Assembly (NCBI RefSeq): GCF_039595395.1
Contig: NZ_JBCNLP010000006.1
Location: 625,001 to 689,000 of the forward strand
DNA length: 64,000 bases
Direction of reading: 5' to 3'
Origin: Novosphingobium sp.
GTDB lineage: Bacteria; Pseudomonadota; Alphaproteobacteria; Sphingomonadales; Sphingomonadaceae
The notes under the pieces are model-generated. The model was not told the DNA's origin, ran no database searches, and worked only from the letters and a program-made list of their open reading frames with translations. How positions within the stretch are numbered: the stretch's first letter is position 1; every line of letters starts with the position of its first letter. Both the position numbers and the translations under genes were made by a program. This document shows positions 40,823 to 49,271 of this stretch, one piece after another.

Positions 40823-42022
40823 TCAGGCCAGGTCGCCTGAAGCCTGCAGCGCAGCCAATGCTTCGTTGGACAGACCCAGTTCCTGACCCAGCAGCGCCGC
40901 GCCATCGGCCCCCAGCGATGAGACATGATCGCGGGCATAGGTGCGCGAGGCGCTCATGCGGAAGGGCGGGTTGGTGACGCGATAGCCGCCCGCGCCATCG
41001 TGGATCTCGGCAAAGGCGCCACGCGCGGCCAGTTGCGGGTCTGCCAGCACCTCATCCACACCGCGATAGAGCCCGCAGGGCACGCCATGGCGCGAGAGGA
41101 TGGCCTCGGCCTCGGCGCCGGTCAGGTGCTGGCTCCATTCTTCCACCAGACCCAGCAGCAGCGCCCAGTTGCGGTTGCGGTCGGCATTTGTGAGAAAGCG
41201 CGGGTCCTGCTGCCATTCGGGATGGCCGACCGCCTCGCTCAATTGCTCGAAATTGCGCGGGCTGGTGGGGGCGACCATGATGAAACCGTCGCTGGTGCGC
41301 AGCGGCGTGTAAAGCGGGCGGCGCGGATCGCCGGGGAATTGCGCTGCCTGGGTTTCATAGACCAGCATGCCGACCATCGCCTCCAGCATGGAGACGTCGA
41401 TATGCTGGCCTTGCCCCGTCTTCTCGCGCTGATAGAGCGCGGCCTGGATCGCGCCGAAGGCATGGGTGCCGCCCAGCACATCGGCGATGAAGATGCCATT
41501 GGCGGCGGGCCGGTCGGCGCCGTCCTGATAGTGCAGATTGACCATATCGAAGCCGCTGGCGGCATGGATCACCGGGGCATAGGCGGGGTAATGCGCTTTG
41601 GGGCCGCTCTGCCCATAGCCGGAAATCGAGCAATAGATCAGCCGGGGATTGAGCGCCGAAAGCGTGGCATAATCCAGGCCGAAGCGGGCCATCACGCCGG
41701 GGCGGAAGTTTTCGATCACAATGTCGAAGCGGGGCACCAGTTGCTGGATCAACTCGCGGATCGCCGGGGCCTTGAGGTTGCAGGCCAGCGACTGCTTGCC
41801 CGCGTTGAGGTGGCCGAAATAGGCGCTATGCCCATCCCGCACCGGAGGCCGGGCACGCACCTGATCGCCCTCGAGCGACTCGATCTTCACCACCTCGGCG
41901 CCCAGATCGGCCAGCATGCGCGAGGCAAAGGGCCCGGCCATCACGCTGGTGAAATCGAGCACACGCACGCCGGACAATGCGTCACCAGAGGGGTGTCCCG
42001 GCTCTGTGGCTGGATGGCTCAT
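40823..42022 (-). CDS. Class III (CaiB/BaiF) CoA-transferase
   Basis: 399 residues. Family marks: VRVLDFTSVMAGPFASRMLADLGAEVVKIE at the N-terminus, AGKQSLACNLK, RFDIVIENFRPGVMARFGLDY, YCSISGYGQ, and IADVLGGTHAFGAIQAALYQRE with the aspartate expected to carry the acyl/CoA intermediate. It moves CoA between carboxylic acids, so the island can activate its acid without ATP. GGGAGAG precedes the ATG at 42022. Operator C overlaps the -10 of its promoter. The CoA donor and acid are unknown; formyl-, succinyl- and carnitine-type members all look alike at this level. Confidence 0.92.
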   Translation of the reverse strand: MSHPATEPGHPSGDALSGVRVLDFTSVMAGPFASRMLADLGAEVVKIESLEGDQVRARPPVRDGHSAYFGHLNAGKQSLACNLKAPAIRELIQQLVPRFDIVIENFRPGVMARFGLDYATLSALNPRLIYCSISGYGQSGPKAHYPAYAPVIHAASGFDMVNLHYQDGADRPAANGIFIADVLGGTHAFGAIQAALYQREKTGQGQHIDVSMLEAMVGMLVYETQAAQFPGDPRRPLYTPLRTSDGFIMVAPTSPRNFEQLSEAVGHPEWQQDPRFLTNADRNRNWALLLGLVEEWSQHLTGAEAEAILSRHGVPCGLYRGVDEVLADPQLAARGAFAEIHDGAGGYRVTNPPFRMSASRTYARDHVSSLGADGAALLGQELGLSNEALAALQASGDLA

Positions 42023-42048
42023 GATCTCTCCCTATCTGCTTAAAAGTA

Positions 42049-42088
42049 TAATGGTCATACCTATTGCATGAGGGCGCGAAAGGGTCAA
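42049..42088 (-). promoter_or_regulatory. Promoter and GntR operator C of the CoA-transferase gene
   Basis: TAATGGT-CAT-ACCTATT (42049-42065 on the + strand). On the minus strand, TTGACC (42088-42083) lies 17 bases before AATAGG (42065-42060), so the operator overlaps the -10, the same geometry as operators B and D. Confidence 0.68.
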
Positions 42089-42139
42089 TCGCTCCGGTGC
42101 CGTACCGGGCGATGGGGCAGCTTTGACAGGAAGCGGAGG

Positions 42140-42880
42140 TCAGGCCGCCGAAGCGCCGCGTGCCTTCATATTCTTGCGCACATGGCGGTGAATGCGCTCC
42201 AGATGCTTGCGCATTTCCTGCGCGGCGGCTTCGGCATCGCGCTTGCGCATGGCGCGGATCAACCGCAGGCGCGAATCGATCAGCGTTTCCTGCAAGGTCT
42301 CGTAATCGGGCCCCTGCACGAATTCATGCAGGATCGAGGAAAGCGAATTGACGAAAATGCCGTAGATGCGGTTTTTCGTCGCGCGGGCCAGCACCTTGTA
42401 CCATTGCGCGGCGCATTCATAGCGCGCCTCCACGCCGCTTTCCTGTTTCGTGCGCTCGGCAATGGCTTCCAGCTCGGCCAGGTCGGCCTCGGTGGCGCGT
42501 TCACAGGCCAGGCGGATGATGATGTCCATCGTGGCCAGACGCGCCTCGGTCAGCTCGTCGAGCGTGACCTTGCCCAGATGCACATAGTCGCGCATCGCCT
42601 GCACGATCTTGTCAGGCTCGGCCGCCTGGATGAAGGAGCCGCCCTTCACGCCCTTGGCGTTGCGGATGATGCCCGCCATTTCCAGCGTGCGCAACGCCTC
42701 GCGCAGGGCGCTGCGGCTGACCTGGAATTCGACCGCCAATTCGCGCTCGGCGGGCAATTTGTCGCCGGTTTTCAGCGTGCCGGCGGCCAGTTGCGCGCGG
42801 ATCTGCTCGCAGACCGCCTCGAAGGTGCGCTGGGTCTTGATCGGGGCGAAGCTGGGTTTGGGGGCAGTGGCGTCGGGCAT
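42140..42880 (-). CDS. GntR-family (FadR/FCD subfamily) regulator of the catabolic island
   Basis: 246 residues from the ATG at 42880; an in-frame TTG nine bases upstream is less likely. N-terminal winged helix (AVCEQIRAQLAAGTLKTGDKLPAERELAVEFQVSRSALREALRTLEMAGIIRNAKGVKGGSFI), then an all-helical FCD ligand domain with likely metal/ligand residues (DELTEARLATMD, HLERIHRHV). Members bind TNGTNNNACNA operators and release them on binding a carboxylate or acyl-CoA. Six such sites lie in the island, two perfect ones flanking the region of this gene. It is divergent from etfB and shares operator D with it, so it probably regulates itself too. Confidence 0.92.
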   Translation of the reverse strand: MPDATAPKPSFAPIKTQRTFEAVCEQIRAQLAAGTLKTGDKLPAERELAVEFQVSRSALREALRTLEMAGIIRNAKGVKGGSFIQAAEPDKIVQAMRDYVHLGKVTLDELTEARLATMDIIIRLACERATEADLAELEAIAERTKQESGVEARYECAAQWYKVLARATKNRIYGIFVNSLSSILHEFVQGPDYETLQETLIDSRLRLIRAMRKRDAEAAAQEMRKHLERIHRHVRKNMKARGASAA

Positions 42881-42955
42881 GGCGGTCAACTCGCGAACAG
42901 GAGAACACCGCTATAGCGCATGGGCGCAAAGGGGCAATGGCCGGACCGTAGAGGC

Positions 42956-42994
42956 TTGACAGTTGCGCATCGAATCTTAATGGTACGACCATTA
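42956..42994 (+). promoter_or_regulatory. Promoter and GntR operator D, divergent etfB / GntR
   Basis: TAATGGT-ACG-ACCATTA (42978-42994), identical to operator B over 20 bases. TTGACA (42956-42961) is 16 bases before TAATGG, so the operator covers the -10 of the etf operon. The GntR gene starts about 98 bases away in the other direction. Confidence 0.82.
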
Positions 42995-43024
42995 GATATT
43001 TTCCGACAAAATGGGATGCCCGCC

Positions 43025-43771
43025 ATGAAGATTCTCGTGCCTGTCAAAAGGGTGATCGACTACAATGCAAGGCCCCGCGTGAAAGCGGATGGATCGGGCG
43101 TCGACCTCGCCAACGTGAAGATGTCCATGAACCCCTTCGACGAGATCGCCGTCGAAGAGGCGGTCCGCCTGAAGGAAAAGGGCGTGGCCAGCGAGGTGAT
43201 CGCCGTGTCGGTCGGCCCGGCCAAGGCCACCGAGACCCTGCGCACGGCGCTGGCGATGGGCGCGGATCGCGCCATCCTGGTGCAGACGGATGAGGCGGCC
43301 GAGCCGCTGGCCGTCGCCAAGATCGTCAAAGCGCTGGTCGACAAGGAGCAGCCGCAGCTGGTCATCCTGGGCAAGCAGGCCATCGACGACGACTGCAACC
43401 AGACCGGCCAGATGCTGGCCGCGCTGATGGGCCGCCCGCAAGGCACCTTCGCCTCGGCGCTGGCGGTCGAGGGCGACAGCCTGCTGGTGACGCGCGAGAT
43501 CGACGGCGGCCTGGAAACCCTGCGCCTGACGCTGCCGGCCATCGTCACCACCGACCTGCGCCTGAACGAGCCGCGCTACGCGTCGCTGCCCAACATCATG
43601 AAGGCCAAGAAGAAGCCGCTGGTGACGAAAACCCCCGAGGATCTCGGTGTGGACATCACCCCACGCCTCGCCACGCTGAAGGTGGCCGAGCCGCCGGTGC
43701 GCAGTGCCGGCATCAAGGTGGCCGATGTCGATGCGCTGGTGGCCAAACTCAAGGATATGGGAGTTGCATGA
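43025..43771 (+). CDS. etfB: Electron transfer flavoprotein beta subunit
   Basis: 248 residues. Typical EtfB opening MKILVPVKRVIDYNARPRVKADGSGVDL, followed by KMSMNPFDEIAVEEAVRLKEKG, TDLRLNEPRYASLPNIMKAKKKP with the recognition-loop region, and an AMP-binding fold. With EtfA it accepts electrons from acyl-CoA dehydrogenases in the cytoplasm. The ATG at 43025 fixes the family N-terminus; its ribosome site is weak. It begins the etfB-etfA-ETF:quinone oxidoreductase operon behind operator D, which ties this electron chain to the island's acyl-CoA dehydrogenase. Confidence 0.95.
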   Translation: MKILVPVKRVIDYNARPRVKADGSGVDLANVKMSMNPFDEIAVEEAVRLKEKGVASEVIAVSVGPAKATETLRTALAMGADRAILVQTDEAAEPLAVAKIVKALVDKEQPQLVILGKQAIDDDCNQTGQMLAALMGRPQGTFASALAVEGDSLLVTREIDGGLETLRLTLPAIVTTDLRLNEPRYASLPNIMKAKKKPLVTKTPEDLGVDITPRLATLKVAEPPVRSAGIKVADVDALVAKLKDMGVA

Positions 43772-43772
43772 G

Positions 43773-44702
43773 ATGACGAGTCTGGTCTGGGTCGAACATG
43801 ACGGTGCCGTGCTGAAGGATGCCACGCTTTCCACCGTGACGGCGGCGGCGCAGCTTGGCGAGGTCGTCGCGCTGGTCGCGGGGCAGGGCTGTGGCGCGGT
43901 GGCCGCCGCCGCCGCCAAGGTCGCCGGCGTCTCGCGGGTGCTGCTGGCCGAGGATGCCGCCTATGCCCATGGGCTGGCGGACAACATAGCGCCGCTGGTC
44001 GCCGGGTTGATGGAGGGTTTCGATGCCTTTGTCGCGCCCGCCACCACCGGGGGCAAGAACATCGCGCCGCGCATTGCCGCTTTGCTCGATGTGATGCAGG
44101 TCTCGGAGATCCTCTCGGTCGAGGGGCCCAGGACCTTCACCCGCCCGATCTATGCGGGCAATCTGATCGCCACGGTGGAAAGCCGCGATGCGAAACTGGT
44201 GCTGACGGTGCGGGCCACCGCTTTCGCCAAGGCAGAGGCCACGGGCGGCAGTGCGACGGTTGAGAGCATCGCGGGGCCCGGCGATGCGGGGCTTTCGGCC
44301 TTTGTCGAGGCGCAGATTGCCAGCAATGAGCGCCCCGAACTCACCAGCGCCAAGGTGGTGGTTTCGGGAGGACGCGCGCTCAAGGATGCGGCGGGCTTCG
44401 AGGCGGTGATCATGCCGCTGGCCGACAGGCTGGGCGCGGGTGTGGGCGCCAGCCGGGCGGCGGTCGATGCCGGCTATGTGCCCAATGACTATCAGGTGGG
44501 CCAGACGGGCAAGATCGTCGCGCCCGAGGTCTATATTGCGGTGGGCATTTCCGGCGCCATCCAGCATCTGGCGGGCATGAAGGATTCCAAGACCATCATC
44601 GCCATCAACAAGGATGAGGACGCACCGATCTTCCAGATCGCCGACATCGGCCTGGTCGCCGATCTGTTCGCGGCCGTGCCCGAACTCACCGCCAAGCTGT
44701 GA
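43773..44702 (+). CDS. etfA: Electron transfer flavoprotein alpha subunit
   Basis: 309 residues. C-terminal FAD-binding segment is clear: VVVSGGRALKDAAGFE, GASRAAVDAGYVPNDYQVGQTGKIVAPEVYIAVGISGAIQHLAGMKDSKTIIAINKDEDAPIFQIADIG. It follows etfB by one base (TGA-G-ATG), so the subunits are made together. It binds FAD and hands electrons to the ETF-quinone oxidoreductase encoded next. A second, general etf pair elsewhere in the genome is likely; this one appears dedicated. Confidence 0.95.
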   Translation: MTSLVWVEHDGAVLKDATLSTVTAAAQLGEVVALVAGQGCGAVAAAAAKVAGVSRVLLAEDAAYAHGLADNIAPLVAGLMEGFDAFVAPATTGGKNIAPRIAALLDVMQVSEILSVEGPRTFTRPIYAGNLIATVESRDAKLVLTVRATAFAKAEATGGSATVESIAGPGDAGLSAFVEAQIASNERPELTSAKVVVSGGRALKDAAGFEAVIMPLADRLGAGVGASRAAVDAGYVPNDYQVGQTGKIVAPEVYIAVGISGAIQHLAGMKDSKTIIAINKDEDAPIFQIADIGLVADLFAAVPELTAKL

Positions 44703-44716
44703 CCGAGGGCCCGGCC

Positions 44717-46348
44717 ATGCGCGAGGCGATGGATTATGATGTGGTGATCGTCGGCGGAGGGCCTGCCGGGCTTTCCGCCGCGATCCGGCTCAAGCAGTTG
44801 AACGCCGATCTGACGGTCTGCGTGCTGGAGAAGGGCAGCGAGATCGGGGCGCATATCCTTTCGGGCGCGGTGATTGATCCGCGCGCGCTCGACGAGTTGA
44901 TCCCCGACTGGCGGACCCGCGATTGTCCGCTGGCCGCCGTGCCGGTGACCGACAATCGCCACTGGTTCCTGACGGGGCGCGGCAAGGTTTCCGTGCCGCA
45001 CTGGCTGACGCCGGGCTGGATGCACAACAAGGGCACCTACACCGGTTCGCTGGGCAATCTGTGCCGCTGGCTGGGGGTTCAGGCCGAGGACCTGGGGGTG
45101 GAAATCTTCCCCGGTTTCCCCGCCGCCGAGGTGCTCTATGATGAGGCTGGCGCGGTGCGCGGCGTGGCCACCGGCGACATGGGCGTGGGCCGTGATGGCC
45201 AGCCCAAGGGGGATTATCAGCCCGGTATGGAGCTGCATGCCCGCTACACGCTGTTCGCCGAGGGCGCGCGCGGGCATCTGAGCAAGCAGGTGATCGCCCG
45301 CTATGGGTTGGATGCTGAGAGTGCGCCGCAAGTCTATGGGCTGGGGATCAAGGAACTCTGGGATATTGCGCCCGAGAAGCACCGGCCCGGTCTGGTGATC
45401 CATACGCAGGGCTGGCCGCTGAGCGATGCCTATGGTGGGGGCTATCTCTATCATCAGGCCGATGGGCAGGTTGCCTTGGGCTTTGTGGTGGGGCTGGGTT
45501 ATCGCAACCCGCATCTCTCGCCGTTCCAGGAGTTCCAGCGCTGGAAGCAGCACCCCGAGATCCGCGCCTTTCTGGAGGGCGGCAAGCGCGTTTCCTATGG
45601 CGCGCGGGTCATCAATGAGGGCGGTTGGCAAAGCGTGCCCAGGCTGGCCTTTCCGGGCGGCGCGCTGGTGGGATGCGCGGCGGGCTTTGTCAATGTGCCC
45701 CGCATCAAGGGCAGCCACACCGCGATGAAATCGGGTATGCTGGCTGCCGAGGCGGTGGCGCAGGCGCTGGGCGAGGGGCGCGGCGGCGATGTGCTGGCCG
45801 GGTATGAGGCCTCGTTGCGCTCAAGCTGGGTCGCCAGGGAGCTGGCGATGGTGCGCAATGTCCAGCCGCTGATCGCCAAATTCGGCGCGCTGCTGGGCAC
45901 GGTTCTGGCCGGCGCCGAGATGTGGATGCGCACGCTGGGCATCGGCCTGCCCTATACGCTGGGGCATGAAAGCGACCGCAAACTGTGGCGCAAGGATCAG
46001 GCGGCTCCAATCGCTTATCCCGCGCCAGATGGCGTGATCAGCTTCGATCGCCTCTCCTCGGTCTTCGTGTCGAACACCAACCATGAGGAGGATCAGCCGG
46101 TGCATCTGCATCTGGCCGATCCGGCGGTTCCGGTCACGCGGAACCTGCCGCTCTATGACGAACCGGCACGGCTCTATTGCCCGGCAGGGGTCTATGAGGT
46201 GACCGGGCAGGAGGAGGGCGATCCACGCTTTGTCATCAACGCGCAGAACTGCCTCCACTGCAAGACCTGCGACATCAAGGACCCTGCGGGCAATATCACC
46301 TGGGTGACGCCCGAGGGCGGCGGAGGGCCCAACTACCCCAATATGTAA
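44717..46348 (+). CDS. Electron transfer flavoprotein-ubiquinone oxidoreductase
   Basis: 543 residues from the ATG at 44717 (GAGGG upstream). A GTG at 44699 overlapping the etfA stop would add six residues. N-terminal FAD site YDVVIVGGGPAGLSAAIRLKQL; ubiquinone/membrane region near GGALVGCAAGFVNVPRIKGSHTAMKSG; C-terminal [4Fe-4S] ligands in NAQNCLHCKTCDIKDPAGNITW. It moves electrons from reduced ETF into the quinone pool at the inner membrane. Its inclusion in the operon makes the route from acyl-CoA to respiration complete within the island. A strong terminator follows. Confidence 0.95.
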   Translation: MREAMDYDVVIVGGGPAGLSAAIRLKQLNADLTVCVLEKGSEIGAHILSGAVIDPRALDELIPDWRTRDCPLAAVPVTDNRHWFLTGRGKVSVPHWLTPGWMHNKGTYTGSLGNLCRWLGVQAEDLGVEIFPGFPAAEVLYDEAGAVRGVATGDMGVGRDGQPKGDYQPGMELHARYTLFAEGARGHLSKQVIARYGLDAESAPQVYGLGIKELWDIAPEKHRPGLVIHTQGWPLSDAYGGGYLYHQADGQVALGFVVGLGYRNPHLSPFQEFQRWKQHPEIRAFLEGGKRVSYGARVINEGGWQSVPRLAFPGGALVGCAAGFVNVPRIKGSHTAMKSGMLAAEAVAQALGEGRGGDVLAGYEASLRSSWVARELAMVRNVQPLIAKFGALLGTVLAGAEMWMRTLGIGLPYTLGHESDRKLWRKDQAAPIAYPAPDGVISFDRLSSVFVSNTNHEEDQPVHLHLADPAVPVTRNLPLYDEPARLYCPAGVYEVTGQEEGDPRFVINAQNCLHCKTCDIKDPAGNITWVTPEGGGGPNYPNM

Positions 46349-46369
46349 TGCGGCATCAGGCCAACAGCA

Positions 46370-46406
46370 AAAGCCCCGGCATCCATCAGGCGGATGCCGG
46401 GGCTTT
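46370..46406. terminator. Strong terminator between the ETF-QO gene and the second TonB receptor
   Basis: AAAGCCCCGGCATCC (46370-46384) pairs perfectly with GGATGCCGGGGCTTT (46392-46406) over a seven-base loop; A- and T-runs at each foot allow action in both directions. Lies between convergent genes. Confidence 0.9.
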
Positions 46407-46467
46407 ATCATAATGCCCGCAAGGCCGTTTGGGCCCGGCCTTCCGAAGGAAGCCGGGCCGGGCGGCT

Positions 46468-48993
46468 TCACTTGAAGGCGAAGCCGAAGGTCACCCCATA
46501 GGTCGCGGGCATACCTGCCAGACGGGCCGCGCTGTCGGTCGAGCTGATGACGTTGGTCCAGTAATATTTGTTGAAGATGTTCTTGGCCCAGACCATCACG
46601 CGCCAGCCATGGCCGGACTCATAGCCCGCGCGGGCATCGACCGTGGCATAGCCGTTGATGACGAAGGGCCGGGTGACGCCGGATGCCGTCGCCGCATAGC
46701 CGACCCCGGCGAGAAACAGCGGGTTGTTGGCCTCGATCCGGCTGGCGGTCAGATTGCCGGCGTTGAAGACCGCATCGGTCTGGGTGCGCGCGGCCACCGT
46801 GGTCCCGGCAAAGATCGCGGCATCATTGCCCAGCTCATGCCGCCAGCTCACATCGACGCTGCCCGACCATTTCGGCGTGAAGGGCAGGGGATCGCCCGCG
46901 AAATTCTGGTTGGCATTGCCCACCGCATCCACGCCATTGTAGGTCAGCACCCGCGAGTTGAGATAGGTGACGCCGCCGGTGATGGTGACCTCCGGGATCT
47001 CGCGCACGGTCAGATCGGCCTCCAGGCCCCAGATGCGCGATTTGGGCACATTCACCTCGGCCTCCAGATCGCCGAAGATCGGGTCGAGCAATTTGCCGCG
47101 CACCTGCTTGTTGCGATAATCATAGTAGAAGGCGGCGGAGTTGAGGCTCAGCTTGTGATCGGAGGATTGCAGCTTGGCGCCCACCTCATAGGCGAGCACC
47201 GATTCCTGCGTGACGGGCAGCAGCGGCGTCATCGTCGCGGCCGCCAGGCTGGGGAAGCTGCCGCTCTTGTACCCCTTTGATACAGTGCCATAGAACAGCG
47301 CGCGCGGCGTCGCCTGGAAGTTGATGCCCGCCTTCCATGAGACATTGCTCTCATTCAGCTTGGCGATGAAGGGCTCACCGGGCACCCCCAGCGGGCCGGG
47401 CCCATAGGGCGAAAGCACGGTGATGCCCTTGGCGATCGGCACGTTGATCGCATTGAGCGTGTAGCAGCCCGAGGGCGTGATCGGCGTGAAGCTCTGGCCC
47501 GACAGCGAGCCCAGCGCGTTGAACAGCTTGTCGTCATTGCCGCCTGGGATCGTGCTGCCGCAGACATTGGCGGTGTTGTGCGAATCCGTATAGCGAATGC
47601 CGCCGATCAGCGTCAGCCGCTCGATCAGCTTGTATTCGGCATTGCCGAAGAGCGCCCAATTGGTGATGCTCTGATGATTGTCCACCGCGCTGGCGTTGAT
47701 GTACATATTGGCTGCATTGTAGGCGGTGTTGTCGAAGATGCGCAGCAGTTGCTGTTCATCGGTGACGGTGCGCTCGAAATTGCCGCCCACGATCCATTTC
47801 AGCGCGCCATGGCCCGAATTGGCCAGGCGCAGCTCCTGGTTGAAGGTGCGGATCATGCCGTCGTTGCGCTGAAGCGTGAAGGTGACGATGTCATTGCCAT
47901 CCCCGCCCACGCGCTGGCGCTGGTCGAAATGATCGTAGGAGGTCATGCTGGTCAGCGTGATGTCCGGCGTCACATCGATGTCGCCGCGCAGGGCGGCCTG
48001 CCAGAAGGTGCGGTTGCTGAACTGGCGGAAATCGGTGGTGGTGGCGGTGCCGGGCTTGGTCGAGCCATCAGCATTGACCACGCCTGTCGCCGGGTCGACC
48101 GCCTGATCGACCCAATTGGCCGCGCGGGCATTGGCCGGAGCAAAGGGTGAGGCCAGCAGGCGCGCGATCAGCGCGGGGGAGGCCTTGCTCTGCGGATTGA
48201 GCAGGATCAGTTGCTGCGCCTGCGGCTGCGAGGTGTCCTTGTAGCCGTTCACCGACAGTTCGAACCGTGCCGATGCGCTCGGTTTCCAGTCGAGCAGCAG
48301 GCGACCGGCGGCGTAGGAGATATGGCCGTTGGTGTCGCTCGGGCGGGTGTAGCTGTACTGCCAGTCGTCCATATGCGAGCCGGTGGCGGCGACGCGGAAG
48401 CCCAGCGTGTCGGTCAAAGGCCCGCTGACATAGGCATTGGCGTCGATCGAATTGAAGCGGCCATAGCTGACGTCACCCCCGGCCTGCAGCGATTTCGTGG
48501 GCTTGGCGGCGATGTAGTTGATCGCGCCGCCCGTGGCGTTTTCGCCGAACAGCGTGCCTTGTGGGCCTTTCAGCACTTCCACGCGCTCGAGATCGAAGGC
48601 GGCATGGCTGGCCATCACCGGAAAGGGCAGCGGCGCCTGATCGACATAGACGCTGACGGCGGGATAGACGCCCAGCGAGCTTTCGTTGAAGCCCACGCCG
48701 CGCAGGGTGAAGATTGGCGTGTTGGCATTGGACGCCGCAAAGGACAGGCCCGGCACCACCGAGGCCAGATCCGAAAGCGAGACGATCTTGCGCTCTTTCA
48801 ACTCATTGCCCGAGACCGCCGTGATCGACAGGCCAACCTTGTTGATGTTTTCCTCGCGCTTGTTGGCGGTGACGATGATGTCCTGAATGCCGGGCTGCGG
48901 CGGGGGGGCGGCATCCTCCGCCATGGCGGGGCTCGCCAGCAGGCTGGCGAGCGTGAGGGCGGACAGTCCGGCCAGAAGCCTCATGTGGGTCAC
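46468..48993 (-). CDS. TonB-dependent outer-membrane receptor (catabolic island, second)
   Basis: 841 residues. I chose a GTG start at 48993 because GGGAGA sits five bases upstream; it gives VTHMRLLAGLSALTLASLLASPAMA as signal peptide. ATG at 48984 or 49008 are alternatives. Plug: GIQDIIVTANKREENINKVGLSITAVSGNEL, LASVVPGLSF, RVEVLKGPQGTLFGENATGGAINYIAAKP; barrel ends ...GVTFGFAFK. Same subtype as the receptor at 28859-31102 but clearly a different protein. Operator E lies 165 bases upstream within a segment matching the Rieske operon promoter, so both receptors are probably induced together. Confidence 0.92.
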   Translation of the reverse strand: MTHMRLLAGLSALTLASLLASPAMAEDAAPPPQPGIQDIIVTANKREENINKVGLSITAVSGNELKERKIVSLSDLASVVPGLSFAASNANTPIFTLRGVGFNESSLGVYPAVSVYVDQAPLPFPVMASHAAFDLERVEVLKGPQGTLFGENATGGAINYIAAKPTKSLQAGGDVSYGRFNSIDANAYVSGPLTDTLGFRVAATGSHMDDWQYSYTRPSDTNGHISYAAGRLLLDWKPSASARFELSVNGYKDTSQPQAQQLILLNPQSKASPALIARLLASPFAPANARAANWVDQAVDPATGVVNADGSTKPGTATTTDFRQFSNRTFWQAALRGDIDVTPDITLTSMTSYDHFDQRQRVGGDGNDIVTFTLQRNDGMIRTFNQELRLANSGHGALKWIVGGNFERTVTDEQQLLRIFDNTAYNAANMYINASAVDNHQSITNWALFGNAEYKLIERLTLIGGIRYTDSHNTANVCGSTIPGGNDDKLFNALGSLSGQSFTPITPSGCYTLNAINVPIAKGITVLSPYGPGPLGVPGEPFIAKLNESNVSWKAGINFQATPRALFYGTVSKGYKSGSFPSLAAATMTPLLPVTQESVLAYEVGAKLQSSDHKLSLNSAAFYYDYRNKQVRGKLLDPIFGDLEAEVNVPKSRIWGLEADLTVREIPEVTITGGVTYLNSRVLTYNGVDAVGNANQNFAGDPLPFTPKWSGSVDVSWRHELGNDAAIFAGTTVAARTQTDAVFNAGNLTASRIEANNPLFLAGVGYAATASGVTRPFVINGYATVDARAGYESGHGWRVMVWAKNIFNKYYWTNVISSTDSAARLAGMPATYGVTFGFAFK

Positions 48994-49157
48994 GATATTC
49001 TCTCCCATTTTTTGAATTTTATTGTGTGTTTGACCCGAGATTGTTCGGGCAAATCTCATGTCATATCTGGCTGTGTCCGAGCCGGGCGGGCCTTCTCCAT
49101 CAGCTTGCCCACCTGCGGTTCTTCCTGAATAAAATTTCCATATAGGAAAAATTAATT

Positions 49158-49182
49158 TAAGGTCCGACCATTCAAAAATCGG
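49158..49182 (-). promoter_or_regulatory. Putative GntR operator E before the second TonB receptor
   Basis: Minus strand CCGATTTTTGAATGGT-CGG-ACCTTA. The first 16 bases are identical to 31194-31209 in front of the Rieske operon, in the same orientation relative to the gene served. Confidence 0.68.
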
Positions 49183-49271
49183 AAGGATCGTGCCGATTTC
49201 GGCTCTCATCCTTTGTCGCCGGGTGATGGGGGCCAAGGCTTCAAAGCCCTGGCCCATGATGGATCGGATCG

